A stretch of DNA of 54,528 nt from Flammeovirgaceae bacterium BBD 1991-12 (GTDB lineage Bacteria > Bacteroidota > Bacteroidia > Cytophagales > Cyclobacteriaceae). Both the position numbers and the translations under genes were made by a program. The stretch covers positions 1-54,528 of the forward strand of contig LYSV01000078.1 in the NCBI GenBank assembly GCA_001657315.1. The letters run 5' to 3'. This document shows positions 1-8,232 of the stretch, piece by piece. How positions within the stretch are numbered: position 1 is the first letter of the stretch; every line of letters starts with the position of its first letter. The notes beneath the pieces are model-generated. The model worked only from the letters and a program-made list of their open reading frames with translations. It made no database searches and was not told the origin of the DNA.

Positions 1-1
1 A

Positions 2-295
2 TTTTATCAGAAGCAAAATGAAAAGGTAAAAAGTAAAATTCAGTATGTCCTGGAATTGATTAAACAAGTTGACAGGGTCCCTGAAAAGTTTCTTAAACAC
101 CTGGAAGGAACGAATGGATTATATGAAATCAGAGTAGAATACCAATCGAACATTTATCGAATATTCTGTTGTTTTGATAAAGGAAAATTAGTGGTTCTTT
201 TCAATGGTTTCCATAAAAAGTCGCAAAAGACCCCTGATTCAGAACTAGACAAGGCAAAAAAGTTGATGAAAGCATATTTTGATGCTAAAAAATAG
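2..295 (+). CDS. RelE/HigB-like toxin, 5' truncated by window
   Basis: The reading frame is open from base 2, so the true start lies before the window and the TTG at 56 is not the start. The visible protein resembles the toxin of type II toxin-antitoxin loci of the RelE/HigB (Gp49-like) class, which cleave mRNA or block translation until neutralised. Supporting signs are the motif KHLEGTNGLYEIRVE, a following strand SNIYRIFCCFD, and a basic tail (FHKKSQKTP). A second copy with the same motifs lies at 10715-11066. The stop at 293-295 is followed 4 bases later by the antitoxin start, and this toxin-first order is typical of HigBA. The toxin call is secure at family level; the target is not known. 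Confidence 0.85.
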   Translation, partial: FYQKQNEKVKSKIQYVLELIKQVDRVPEKFLKHLEGTNGLYEIRVEYQSNIYRIFCCFDKGKLVVLFNGFHKKSQKTPDSELDKAKKLMKAYFDAKK

Positions 296-299
296 GATC

Positions 300-599
300 A
301 TGAAAGATTACAAGAACATTAAAACGTTTGATGAACTCATCGAGTTGGAACATGGAAAAGTGGGAACTGAAAGCAGAAACAAGTACGAAGAATCCGCGCA
401 AATGTTTATCATTAGTGAAATGCTAAAAGAGGCAAGAAAAGAGGCTAATCTGACACAGGAACAACTGGCAAAGAAAGCCGGGACCAAAAAGAGCTATATT
501 TCCAAACTGGAAAATGCAAAAGGTAATATTCAGTTATCGACTTTGATAAGAATTTTTGAGCAGGGACTTGGGAAGCGGATTGGTCTTACCTTTTTATGA
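300..599 (+). CDS. HTH antitoxin (HigA/XRE-like)
   Basis: This is the presumed antitoxin partner of the preceding toxin. The C-terminal half is a helix-turn-helix of the XRE/Cro type (about residues 45-90: LTQEQLAKKAGTKKSYISKL), which would bind the toxin and repress the operon. The N-terminal half (DELIELEHGKVGTESRNKYE) is the segment usually found in HigA-like antitoxins paired with Gp49-like toxins. ATG 300 is preferred because it follows the toxin stop directly; an in-frame ATG at 279 would overlap the toxin. A paralogue with the same architecture is at 11047-11352. Confidence 0.85.
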   Translation: MKDYKNIKTFDELIELEHGKVGTESRNKYEESAQMFIISEMLKEARKEANLTQEQLAKKAGTKKSYISKLENAKGNIQLSTLIRIFEQGLGKRIGLTFL

Positions 600-1194
600 A
601 ATGGATGTTAATATAGAGCTAATGAATCCATAAAACCAGCAAGAACAAGTCGGATTAAAGAGGATGATTCAACTTGAAAAATGAGGCCGTATTCACGATA
701 TAATAAAAAGGCGAGAATTAATAACCGGAGGAAATTCAACGCAGGAAGCAGAAGAGTTTCATGGGAATTCAGTCCCAGCGGATACCCTCGAAAAGTTGTA
801 CCCCTATCTCTTGTCATTAAGAGACTTTCGAAAGCTTGTAGGCAAGGCTTGACCAAAGATCAAAGGGACAAATATATTGACGCAATGGTGTAGCCAACAA
901 GCTGACCCGACTGGTCGCTATGGATTTCAATTCTGGAATCCTGATAGTTGGGAAGTCGGTATCTCCTTGAAAATGAAATTTGACGTGTTTGGTATCTTGT
1001 GGAATACCAGTTAAGTTGATTCTTCTCGGGTAGTTGAGGAGTATGCAAATTGTACCCACCCCGTTCGCTGCCGGATGGATAAGTCCAGTATTGCGACAGC
1101 TTCAAAAATAAAACACTCTTTACAGGCCAACAGACCCTTTTCGAAATGGCCGGATTCTTGAAACAACCTTGCAGGAATGTTTTAAAAGTGTCCC
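600..1194 (+). other. gene-free stretch, probable decayed sequence
   Basis: No convincing gene is visible. Short open frames on both strands lack recognisable motifs and overlap one another. A short peptide-like segment (frame starting near 710, reading TQEAEEFHGNSVPADTLEK) ends at a stop near 850 and could be debris of a lost gene, but I cannot assign it. The block ends in the permease remnant that starts at 1195, consistent with general decay here. Confidence 0.5.
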
Positions 1195-1613
1195 ATGCCC
1201 CTGTTTCAATCGCGCCTCTTCTTTAGGATCATCTACAAAAACCGTGAGATCTATGTATTGAAGATCATTACACTGGCTGTAGCCTTTGCCTGTTCCACCC
1301 TTATTATCCTGTTCCCTCTAACAAACTCCGGCAGATCGCCATACACAAAATATGTGGTGCTTCCGTATTTCATATCACCCGTTTGCTGGCAAGGGAATTT
1401 ACGCATCAACTGCTCATGGCTGTCCTGATCTTTGGTCCCTTTACCTACATTATCCTGAAGGAACTATTAAGGAACTTTGTTTACGCCACAGATTTTACCT
1501 GGTCCGACCCTCTCTATCCTCTTGTTTATTGTATTTTGGTGATTATGCTTCTGTGCAGCTTCCAGGCGATGAGTCTGAACCGGGCGGATCTGTCAACTGC
1601 GTTGAAGGAATGA
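1195..1613 (+). pseudogene. FtsX/MacB-type ABC permease remnant with internal deletion
   Basis: Two pieces of one permease are joined out of frame. The 5' piece (1195 to about 1320, frame 1) reads FFRIIYKNREIYVLKIITL and LACSTLIILF-like membrane sequence, the first transmembrane segment of the phylum's FtsX-type exporters. The 3' piece (about 1347-1613, frame 3) begins KICGASVFHITRLLAREF, matching the KVxGAS...RLL signature before the last transmembrane helices, and ends SLNRADLSTALKE at a stop. The several hundred residues that normally separate these parts, including the extracytoplasmic domain, are missing. An intact member of the same family is at 37872-40271. The gene is non-functional as seen. 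Confidence 0.8.
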
Positions 1614-1652
1614 CGTTATTGAATATTTACTATATTTATAGAAAACAGGCAA

Positions 1653-1898
1653 ATGAGTACAGCGGAATTTAACTTATTACGTGAGGAGTTGGTGCAATGG
1701 GTTAGTTCATTGAATGATTCAAGTCTTTTGAACTTGCTGAACTCAATCAAACTGTCCAGAACCAAGTCCGATAAAGATTGGTGGGATGATCTTACAGAAG
1801 AGCAAAAAACAAACATTCAAATGGGGTTGAGGGATCTTAACGAGGGAAGAACCATGCCTTCTGAAGAATTCATGAAGCAACTTAAGGGTAATGAGTGA
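1653..1898 (+). CDS. antitoxin of ParDE-like module
   Basis: An 81-residue acidic, helical protein overlapping the downstream ParE-like toxin by 8 bases. The layout (small acidic protein first, toxin second, overlapping ends) and the C-terminal stretch KTNIQMGLRDLNEGRTMPSEE are typical of antitoxins of the addiction-module/ParD-like type found in Bacteroidota. The N-terminal part would form the dimer and the C-terminal part would wrap the toxin. It would act in the cytoplasm as a toxin inhibitor and probably an autorepressor. The family is inferred mainly from position and composition. Confidence 0.75.
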   Translation: MSTAEFNLLREELVQWVSSLNDSSLLNLLNSIKLSRTKSDKDWWDDLTEEQKTNIQMGLRDLNEGRTMPSEEFMKQLKGNE

Positions 1899-2187
1899 AC
1901 CTCTCCCGGTCCGATGGACCACCCGATCCCTGAGAAATGCCCAAAATATCCGTAGCTATTTGATCACCAGATTTTCTGAGAAGGAAGCTTTAAATTTTGA
2001 AAAGCTCCTGGAAGGATTCGAGCAAACAGTTTCATGGTTTCCCGAGCTATACCCCGCTTCACGGAAGCATCCTGATCTTCGAAAAGCTGTTTTGCATAGA
2101 TATACTTCCTTATTTTATTCGTTCCGGAATAATGAAATAGTGGTTGTAGCCATGCAAGACAACAGGCAGCAAAAACCTGGGGAATAG
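1891..2187 (+). CDS. ParE/RelE-family toxin
   Basis: A 98-residue basic protein with the ParE/RelE fold pattern: WTTRSLRNAQNIRSYL at the N-terminus (first strand and helix), FPELYPASRKHPDLRKAVL in the middle, and a terminal strand pair YTSLFYSFRNNEIVVVAMQDNRQ. The R-x-x-V/L...Y-x-x-x-Y-x-F layout is characteristic of ParE-like toxins, which target DNA gyrase or, in RelE relatives, ribosome-bound mRNA. It is translationally coupled to the antitoxin (8-base overlap). Its length is normal for the family. The molecular target cannot be told from sequence. Confidence 0.85.
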   Translation: MSEPLPVRWTTRSLRNAQNIRSYLITRFSEKEALNFEKLLEGFEQTVSWFPELYPASRKHPDLRKAVLHRYTSLFYSFRNNEIVVVAMQDNRQQKPGE

Positions 2188-2260
2188 GCTGCTCTTTCAT
2201 TCAACATTGCATAACTACCAGTTGGAATGATAACTATATTTTAAAATGGAATATTTTTTG

Positions 2261-2290
2261 TTGATTAATTAGGAATCCTTACTATATTTG
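2261..2290 (+). promoter_or_regulatory. Bacteroidota promoter with embedded 13-bp operator, before yggS
   Basis: A TTG -33 element (2261-2263), a 19-base spacer and a perfect TAnnTTTG -7 element (TATATTTG, 2283-2290). The spacer contains the near-palindrome TTAGGAATCCTTA (2269-2281). The same element in the same register occurs before the gene at 33375, with variants at 33629 and 35885. A protein bound in the spacer would block RNA polymerase, so repression is the simplest reading. Confidence 0.7.
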
Positions 2291-2341
2291 AAATGTCAAG
2301 GTTTGCAACCGATCTGTATATGTTCATAAACCGCACATAGC

Positions 2342-3076
2342 ATGCACCAAAGCATATTGAATAACCTGAAGACCATTCATAAACGGATCAACAACGCCTG
2401 TAAGGTCAACGAACGCAACCCCGGAGAGGTACGGCTTCTGCTGGCCACAAAAACAGTTTCTGTGGACAAAATCAAAACGGCGCTGCAGGCTGGTGAAGGA
2501 CTGATCGGGGAGAACAAGGTACAGGAGCTGAAGCAAAAGTCTGATGCTTTACGGGATGTACCCCACGAATCGCATTTCATAGGGCATTTACAGACGAATA
2601 AAGTAAAGGAAGTGCTTAAATATGTTTCCTGTGTGCAATCACTGGACCGGTTGAGGCTGGCCGAAAAACTGGATCAGCGTTTACAGTTCGAGGGCAGGAG
2701 CCTTGACGTGCTGGTACAGGTAAATACCTCAGGAGAACAAAGCAAATTTGGCTTACATCCGAACGAGATCATGAAGTTTGTCGAACAAGTTGCCACTCTT
2801 GATACACTGAAGATCAAAGGCCTGATGACAATAGGATTATTCAGTGCTGAGCTGGAAAAGGTTAGGCAATGCTTTCGGTTGCTTGGCAGGCTCAGGCAGC
2901 GTATTGAGGCCGCAGCATTTCCCAACGTAGAAATGAAAGAACTCTCTATGGGCATGAGCGGCGACCTGGAGACAGCGATCGCTGAGGGCGCTACCATAGT
3001 ACGGGTAGGGACCGCCATTTTTGGAGAAAGGCCCTATGCCGACAGCTATTACTGGAACGAACACAAAACTGTATAA
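2342..3076 (+). CDS. yggS: YggS/PLPHP-family pyridoxal phosphate-binding protein
   Basis: This 244-residue protein belongs to the YggS/PROSC family, a single-domain alanine-racemase-like TIM barrel that holds pyridoxal 5'-phosphate and buffers cellular PLP and amino-acid pools; no catalytic reaction is established. Visible marks are the PLP lysine in LLLATKTVS (Lys37), the IGENKVQEL segment, HFIGHLQTNKV (about 78-88), QVNTSGEQSKFG, and the phosphate-binding end ELSMGMSGDLETAIAEG with VRVGTAIFG. Length is normal. The stop shares a base with the next ATG (TAATG), so it is coupled to the glutamine amidotransferase. Its promoter carries the shared operator, linking it to the 33.3-36.5 kb cluster. 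Confidence 0.95.
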   Translation: MHQSILNNLKTIHKRINNACKVNERNPGEVRLLLATKTVSVDKIKTALQAGEGLIGENKVQELKQKSDALRDVPHESHFIGHLQTNKVKEVLKYVSCVQSLDRLRLAEKLDQRLQFEGRSLDVLVQVNTSGEQSKFGLHPNEIMKFVEQVATLDTLKIKGLMTIGLFSAELEKVRQCFRLLGRLRQRIEAAAFPNVEMKELSMGMSGDLETAIAEGATIVRVGTAIFGERPYADSYYWNEHKTV

Positions 3077-3789
3077 TGAAAGTACTGAATGTTCACTTTT
3101 TCCAGCATGTCCCTTTTGAAGATCCGGGTTGCATACCTGACTGGGCTCTTCAGAACAGACATGATCTGAAGATCACAAAATGGTATGAAGATCCAATGCT
3201 GCCGGATGTTGATGCTATCGACTGGCTGATCGTAATGGGTGGCCCTATGAGCGTTCATGATGAGGAAAAATACGGCTGGCTAAGAGCGGAAAAATCGCTG
3301 ATCCGTGAGGCCATTGACGCCGGCAAGACGGTCATAGGCATTTGCTTTGGGGCTCAGTTGGTGGCACAGGCCCTGGGAGCCAATGTTTATCCCAACCCAC
3401 AGAAGGAGATCGGCTGGTTCAATGTTTCCATGACAGAAAGGGGAGCTGAAAATCCTCTTCTGGATGGTTTCGATAGTGAGTTCAGGGTTTTTCACTGGCA
3501 TGGTGACATCTTTGATCTGCCGGACGAGGCAGTGCATTTGTTGCAATCTCAAGGATGCAGGCATCAGGCATTCCTGTATGGGAATCATGTTTTGGCGTTG
3601 CAATTCCATTTTGAAGTAACGGACCGCTCCCTGCAAGCCATGGTGGAGCATGGGAAAGAGAAGCTGGTGGAGGACCGCTACGTTCAGTCGCAGGAAGTGA
3701 TTATGGAAGGCCGGTCATGGATCAGGGAAAATAATAACAGGATGTTTTCCATTCTCAGCAGGATGCAGGAGGTGGGCTTATTTATCTGA
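3076..3789 (+). CDS. class I glutamine amidotransferase-like protein
   Basis: A 237-residue stand-alone GATase1 domain like the GMP-synthase-type amidotransferases often annotated as GuaA-like or YfeJ-like. The nucleophile elbow GICFGAQ carries Cys90, and LQFHFEV carries His178 and Glu180, completing the Cys-His-Glu triad; the oxyanion segment IVMGGPMSV is also present. Such proteins release ammonia from glutamine or hydrolyse gamma-glutamyl compounds, and the acceptor here is unknown. The gene is translationally coupled to yggS (one-base overlap) and probably shares its operator-controlled promoter. The protein is cytoplasmic, with no signal peptide. Confidence 0.85.
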   Translation: MKVLNVHFFQHVPFEDPGCIPDWALQNRHDLKITKWYEDPMLPDVDAIDWLIVMGGPMSVHDEEKYGWLRAEKSLIREAIDAGKTVIGICFGAQLVAQALGANVYPNPQKEIGWFNVSMTERGAENPLLDGFDSEFRVFHWHGDIFDLPDEAVHLLQSQGCRHQAFLYGNHVLALQFHFEVTDRSLQAMVEHGKEKLVEDRYVQSQEVIMEGRSWIRENNNRMFSILSRMQEVGLFI

Positions 3790-3812
3790 GTTATTTCGGT
3801 GGATGTTATGTG

Positions 3813-3905
3813 TCAACTCACCCTCGTTCAAACTTTGTTTGAACATTTCCCTCTCTAAGCTTAGAGAGGGGATATTCCACCGAAGGTGGAATGGGGGTGA
3901 GTTGA
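3813..3905. repeat. palindromic dispersed repeat, copy 1
   Basis: A 93-bp element bounded by perfect 11-bp inverted ends, TCAACTCACCC (3813-3823) and GGGTGAGTTGA (3895-3905). Inside are three hairpins: GTTCAAACTTTGTTTGAAC (3826-3844), a perfect 22-bp palindrome at 3849-3870, and ATTCCACCGAAGGTGGAAT (3874-3892). An inverted, partly matching copy lies at 33131-33212. It resembles MITE- or REP-like elements and could end transcription of the amidotransferase operon. Confidence 0.8.
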
Positions 3906-3965
3906 AATACCGGAAACCTGAAAAATCACAAAGTATTGGACATAAGTTACATCGTAAAAGTACGT

Positions 3966-4287
3966 AGCAGGTAGGCTGGCGGCGCCCTCTCGGAGGTTAC
4001 GAAGTCCGTCCACAGGACTCTCCACGGGATTCTGTGAATGTGAGCCTTCCATAGCTGTGCATCGGACAGGCCGTCCCACCCACAGGGTTCACCGAATGTA
4101 CTCCATTCACGTTCCCGAGAAGGAGATCGCCTGCCTTTGCCGGAGCGGCTACGTGCAGGCAAGCTTCACGCTTCCGCTAAGGCCAACTCACACGTTCGCG
4201 ATGGCGATAAACAGTGTGCCATTGGTAGAAGTGAGTATACCTACTTATGGCCACTTTGGTAAAGACCGGTGTTACTCAGGCTCTACC
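3966..4287. other. structured, GC-richer non-coding block
   Basis: No credible protein is seen here, although short frames are open on both strands. The block is visibly richer in G and C than its flanks and dense in short inverted repeats: a nested hairpin at 4129-4160 (GCCTGC...GCAGGC with inner GCCG-GAG-CGGC), GAATG/CATTC near 4094-4108, ATGGC/GCCAT near 4200-4225, and GAGTA/TACTC near 4232-4279. It could be a structured RNA, a group II intron remnant or a decayed mobile element, and I cannot decide between them. From 4288 to the next gene nothing notable is seen. Confidence 0.4.
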
Positions 4288-4357
4288 TAACGATAAATAT
4301 TTAATTTTACCTTTCACTCAGATTTATCAGGTATAACCCAAAAAGTATAGCCAACCC

Positions 4358-4936
4358 ATGTATCCCAACCTGCTCGAGAGCCTTTCCAAACACATTGCTC
4401 TGACGCCCGAGGAGCAGGAACTGGTCTGTGCTGCTTTCAAACTGCGATCCGTGGTAAAAAAGGAGTGCCTGCTTAGGCCGGGGCAGGTTTTTCATCATGC
4501 TACGTTTGTCAGAAAGGGATGTTTTACCATGCATACCTTTGACAAGAACGGGAAGGCCTCCGTGGTTCAGATTGCGGTGGAAGGCTGGTGGGTGGGCGAT
4601 ATTTACAGCTTCCTTACACAAAAACCTTCTGAATACTTTGTAGAGGCCATTGAGTCCGCGGAGGTCCTTCAGATCCATCACGAGAAGCTGGAGGAACTGT
4701 ACACAAGGGTGCCTAAAATGGAGCGTTATTTCCGGATATTGGTGCAGAATGCCTACATCACTTTCCAGAACCGTGTGGTTTCCTCCATGCGCCAAACGGC
4801 GCAGGAGCGTTACATGGAATTTCAACAGACCCGGCCCGGTCTGGAGCAAAGGATCCCGCTGTATACCATAGCCTCCTACCTGGGTATACGGCCGGAATTT
4901 CTCAGCAGGATACGGAAAAGAATGGCCGGAAGATAA
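4358..4936 (+). CDS. Crp/Fnr-family transcriptional regulator
   Basis: A 192-residue regulator with an N-terminal cyclic-nucleotide-binding-like beta-barrel (about residues 25-115; GQVFHHATFVRKGCFTMHT and VVQIAVEGWWVGD) and a C-terminal winged helix whose recognition region reads IASYLGIRPEFLSRIRKR. The barrel lacks an obvious cAMP-binding arginine motif, as usual for the short Bacteroidota Crp/Fnr subgroup, whose ligands are mostly unknown. No cysteine cluster for an Fe-S sensor is seen. The following gene, a DUF1330 protein, starts about 90 bases downstream in the same direction and is a plausible target. Similar regulators occur at 17153 and 36670. Confidence 0.9.
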   Translation: MYPNLLESLSKHIALTPEEQELVCAAFKLRSVVKKECLLRPGQVFHHATFVRKGCFTMHTFDKNGKASVVQIAVEGWWVGDIYSFLTQKPSEYFVEAIESAEVLQIHHEKLEELYTRVPKMERYFRILVQNAYITFQNRVVSSMRQTAQERYMEFQQTRPGLEQRIPLYTIASYLGIRPEFLSRIRKRMAGR

Positions 4937-5022
4937 CGATCTTGAACTGGTTCATTTTTTTTGGTAAAAATCCCCCTGAATTTTACCTCAAAAGATGTTC
5001 AACACAAAAAAAGGAGGTAAAA

Positions 5023-5313
5023 ATGTCTGCATACTGTTTATTTGATAACCTTGAGGTCCATGACCCTGAAAAACTGGAGGAATATAAAAGTAAGGTGCTT
5101 CCGGTCGTTGAGAAATACCACGGGAAATATGTAGTACTGGGTGGAAAGACAGAGGTGGTAGAAGGCCGGTGGCAGCCTGTACACCTGGTCATGATCGAGT
5201 TTCCGGATGTGGAACTCGCGCGACAGTGGTACTATTCTGAGGAGTACCGAGAGCTGAAAGCCTTGCGTTTGTCTGCCGTGGTTTCCAATGGTGCTATTGT
5301 GGAAGGGCTTTGA
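5023..5313 (+). CDS. DUF1330 family protein
   Basis: A 96-residue protein of the DUF1330 ferredoxin-like (dimeric alpha-beta barrel) fold: an N-terminal strand CLFDNLEVHDPEKLEEYKSKV, then GGKTEVVEGRW, then MIEFPDVELARQWYYSEEYRELKALR, the standard family pattern. The biochemical role of the family is not established. ATG 5023 is chosen because an unusually good ribosome-binding site (AAGGAGG, 5011-5017) precedes it by a few bases; the frame stays open upstream to 4942 without homology. It probably follows the Crp/Fnr gene in one transcript or is controlled by it. Confidence 0.88.
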   Translation: MSAYCLFDNLEVHDPEKLEEYKSKVLPVVEKYHGKYVVLGGKTEVVEGRWQPVHLVMIEFPDVELARQWYYSEEYRELKALRLSAVVSNGAIVEGL

Positions 5314-5496
5314 CGGGATAGTTTAGGATTATCTCCCGAAGTCACGAAGGTCGGAAAGGTCCTGTACAAGCTAAAAATCAGATGATGTACGACGTGTCCC
5401 ATTCATCATCGCAATTGCTTCCCATTGCGGTAGTTGTGGTGGTGGAGGGATCAGCGTCACACAGTGACACATGAATGATCAGAAAACTTTTGAATT

Positions 5497-5904
5497 ATGG
5501 AACTACAACTCAAGGAGGGCTCAATCCCTCAAAAAGTCTATCAAACCCTAAGGGTTACGTGTGGGCTGTCGGCCAAAGACGATGAGTCCGCAGAGATCGG
5601 TTTAAGGAATTCCATCCATTCCATCATGGTAGTCCATGGGGAGGAGATCATCGGTATGGGCCGGATCATCGGTGATGGGGGTTGCTTTTGCCAGGTGGTC
5701 GATATTTGCGTATTACCGGAATTCCAGGGAAAAGGCATCGGCAAAATGATCATGGGCAATATTACTGAATACATTGATAAACACCTGCCTGCTTCATGCT
5801 ATGTGAGCCTTATCGCTGATGGGGATGCTTCTTATCTGTATGAAAAATTCAGGTTCAGGGATACGCTGCCAGTGTCGAGGGGGATGTATTATATGGGTGG
5901 CTGA
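5497..5904 (+). CDS. GNAT-family N-acetyltransferase
   Basis: A 135-residue single-domain GNAT. The acetyl-CoA pyrophosphate loop is clear in VLPEFQGKGIGKMIM (about residues 72-86), preceded by the strand VVDICVLP and followed by SLIADGDASYLYEKFRF, the usual C-terminal helix with the YEKFGF-like signature. It transfers acetyl from acetyl-CoA to an amine; the substrate is unknown. The start ATG 5497 gives a normal-length protein. It is not obviously part of an operon: 183 bases separate it from the DUF1330 gene and 324 from the next. Confidence 0.9.
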   Translation: MELQLKEGSIPQKVYQTLRVTCGLSAKDDESAEIGLRNSIHSIMVVHGEEIIGMGRIIGDGGCFCQVVDICVLPEFQGKGIGKMIMGNITEYIDKHLPASCYVSLIADGDASYLYEKFRFRDTLPVSRGMYYMGG

Positions 5905-6228
5905 AGGGGTACTATACCTGAAAGTCTTTGATACCATCGGCCCTGAAAGAAGTCTGTCCAGGGTGAGGACAGTTTCTCTATGATCCCTGGAGATCAATCT
6001 GTTACTGTTCCAAAAAAACTCAGGTCGCCATATAGGGTACTCTCCGGCTTTCTACCCCAACCTTGGTTGTTACCATCCACTTCCCTGGGTTTCTGTCTCA
6101 GTATTTTTTCATACCTCGAATTACCATCGACCAGGCAGTAACATTTTTACAGGCAGATCGTCTTTGTTCTGATTTTAACCCCCAATGAAGGGTGAGTTAA
6201 AGAGTTTGACCTTCAAAAAAATCAGAAT
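5905..6228. other. intergenic, no gene seen
   Basis: This stretch between the acetyltransferase and the CPBP protease holds no supported gene, tRNA or clear repeat. I did not find a full TTG-N19-TAnnTTTG promoter, though the downstream gene must be transcribed from within it. Confidence 0.5.
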
Positions 6229-7059
6229 ATGTTTAAAGTAAAGGACCAATCTCCGTTTGTTATTGCTCTTATCACGCTCCTTGTAGTAGGAAGCATCATG
6301 TTAATTCCGTTGGATGGTATACTCACCAGTGAATACTTTTCGGAGTTCCAAATTGAATATATAGGATTAACGCTGAAGATGTCAACACTCTTGCTCCTTG
6401 CCGTGATCGCTGTTTATAAACTGAAGTCGTTTTCCGGCTTATCTTCAAAGTACAAATGGTCTTTCAGATACCTGAATCTTATTCCGGTCTACCTTTTCCT
6501 GCTGGGTATATTTACGTTTATCAGCAAAGACCTGAGTCAGATCAATGTTTATGATCTGTTGCTGCTGCTTATGGCCTGCCTGACGGTGGGTTTTGCGGAA
6601 GAGTTCATATTCCGGGGCTTTTTGCAACCGGTATTCCTGAAAAGATACATTACGCATAAACGGGGGATCTTCCTTGGAGTATTGCTGCCCGCTGTGTCCT
6701 TTGGTTTGGCGCATCTCTTCAATCTGGCCGTGAATGATAACGTACCCCAGGTGATTGGCCAGGTAATATATGCTACGTTCATCGGGTTCTTTTTTGGAGT
6801 GACCCTGTTAAAAACCAACAAATTGATCCCCCTGGCAATCACCCACGGGCTTATCAATTTTTTCTTTTTGATCAGCTCCCTCCCCGGCCTGGAGATAAAC
6901 GCGGATACCGCGGTGGATACAACAGCGGAAGCAACCCTCTCCGGACAAATTTCGGAAGCCGCCGCACCGATACTCATATTTCTGCCGTTGCTCATCACCG
7001 GACTTATCCTGTTGAGGAAAATCGAAAAGGAAAAAGTTATGGAGAAATTCGCGGATTGA
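6229..7059 (+). CDS. CPBP-family intramembrane metalloprotease (CAAX-type)
   Basis: A 276-residue integral membrane protein with about seven to eight hydrophobic segments and the three CPBP/Abi motifs: EEFIFRGFLQP (EExxxR, about residues 124-134), GLAHLFNLA (second motif His), and AITHGLINFFF (third motif HxxxN). These residues form the glutamyl/metal active site of Rce1-like proteases. Bacterial members are proposed to cleave membrane peptides or confer bacteriocin immunity; the substrate here is unknown. It appears to be monocistronic. Confidence 0.92.
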   Translation: MFKVKDQSPFVIALITLLVVGSIMLIPLDGILTSEYFSEFQIEYIGLTLKMSTLLLLAVIAVYKLKSFSGLSSKYKWSFRYLNLIPVYLFLLGIFTFISKDLSQINVYDLLLLLMACLTVGFAEEFIFRGFLQPVFLKRYITHKRGIFLGVLLPAVSFGLAHLFNLAVNDNVPQVIGQVIYATFIGFFFGVTLLKTNKLIPLAITHGLINFFFLISSLPGLEINADTAVDTTAEATLSGQISEAAAPILIFLPLLITGLILLRKIEKEKVMEKFAD

Positions 7060-7126
7060 TGCATGTGAATCGTATGACGTTGTTTTAATAGGTGTTCAGC
7101 AGGTTTTTTAGACTTGGCGGTTTGAG

Positions 7127-7166
7127 AAAATCAGGAGAGGGGTTTGGTTTTGTAAGAGGTTGGGGC
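7127..7166 (+). repeat. 40-bp imperfect direct repeat, left copy
   Basis: This 40-base segment matches 8697-8736 at 29 of 40 positions without gaps, sharing AAAATCA, TTTGGTTTT and TTGGGGC at identical spacing. The two copies flank the HipA-like kinase and HipS-like genes. They could be boundaries of an inserted cassette or relics of duplicated coding sequence; in one frame both read F-G-F then W-G. Confidence 0.45.
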
Positions 7167-7242
7167 TTTTTTTTGAGAAAAAATATCGTGCATATAAAGC
7201 GTTTGGTGTATTTTGACGATTTGCTATTCGGTTGGTCGAAAC

Positions 7243-8229
7243 ATGAAATATTTAGGCAAGGTAAAGATTATCAATCATTCAGGATTTAAACCGGAATTCA
7301 GCCGATCGATAGAGACATTAAGGAAAAAGTATTACTTCATAGAGGATGATTACTCGATTACCGGGGATGCGCCAAAAGACTTCATTAGACTCTATGAATA
7401 TGGTGAAGCAAGAAAATCCAACAAGCTAAACTGGCCACTATACATTGCAAAAACCGGGCATAAATGGTATCCAAATGAATCAATTTGTGAGCATTTGATG
7501 ACCAGAATAGGAGAATGTTTTGGTTTGAATATGGCAGAATCAAAACTTGCTGTTGGTAACGAGCAGTTAAGATTTTTAAGTAAATACTTTCTTGGGCGCG
7601 ATCAACAACTCATTCACGGTGCTGAAATATATGCTGGTTTTTTGTCAGATGAAAAATTCGTAGAACAGATTGAAAAAGAAGGTAGGTCAAGGGACTTCTT
7701 TACGATCAGATTTACCAAAAGAGCTCTGAGGTACTTCTTTGAGGATCAAATCGATCAAATATTCAATGATTTTATCAAAATGGTTTTGTTTGATGCAATT
7801 GTTGGGAATAATGATCGTCATTTTTATAACTGGGGAGTAATAAGACATGTGAAAGGAAAACATGAGCCCTGTTTTAGCCCAATTTATGATACAGCAAGAG
7901 GACTGTATTGGAATCTGAATGAAGAAAATTTACCTTTGCCGACCGATTTGAACAGGGTTGAAAGGTATTCCGAGAATAGCAAACCAAAACTGGGTTGGGA
8001 ACAGGAATCCGATATTAACCATTTTAAATTAATTGAGTTAATCTATATCTTCCGTGAAGATTATTCAATCAACCCGGAGACTTTCAGGATGATTAATGAA
8101 AAGAATTTAAATAATTGTTTTGACGTTTTGTATACAGAGTTCAATGATCTGTTTTCTGATCAAAGAAAAGAATTGATAAGGATCTGCCTGGAAAATCGTT
8201 TCAGAAAACTGGAAAAGATCGTATCTTGA
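7243..8229 (+). CDS. HipA-like serine/threonine kinase lacking the N-terminal domain
   Basis: A 328-residue protein with the HipA-type kinase core. The catalytic loop is AIVGNNDRHFYNWGV (about residues 188-202; Asp in NDRH and the metal-binding Asn), and the DFG-equivalent lies in SPIYDTARGL. An ATP-lysine candidate is in WPLYIAKTG. HipA kinases phosphorylate targets such as aminoacyl-tRNA synthetases and cause growth arrest. The HipA N-terminal subdomain is absent and is encoded separately just downstream (8233-8625), a kinase-first order opposite to known HipBST. No hipB gene adjoins it. ATG 7243 is preferred over a TTG at 7213. Confidence 0.82.
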   Translation: MKYLGKVKIINHSGFKPEFSRSIETLRKKYYFIEDDYSITGDAPKDFIRLYEYGEARKSNKLNWPLYIAKTGHKWYPNESICEHLMTRIGECFGLNMAESKLAVGNEQLRFLSKYFLGRDQQLIHGAEIYAGFLSDEKFVEQIEKEGRSRDFFTIRFTKRALRYFFEDQIDQIFNDFIKMVLFDAIVGNNDRHFYNWGVIRHVKGKHEPCFSPIYDTARGLYWNLNEENLPLPTDLNRVERYSENSKPKLGWEQESDINHFKLIELIYIFREDYSINPETFRMINEKNLNNCFDVLYTEFNDLFSDQRKELIRICLENRFRKLEKIVS

Positions 8230-8232
8230 ATT

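Noticed and set aside
681-893. 70-codon plus-strand frame in the gene-free stretch
   Set aside because: Very basic, low-complexity peptide with no motif, overlapped by equally open minus-strand frames; looks like decayed DNA.
3947-4290. Short frames on both strands in the hairpin-rich block
   Set aside because: Compositionally odd peptides with no family resemblance; structure of the DNA explains the open frames better.
7092-7289. 65-codon frame before the HipA-like kinase
   Set aside because: Glycine/phenylalanine-rich, overlaps the kinase start in another frame and shares sequence with a non-coding repeat at 8697.
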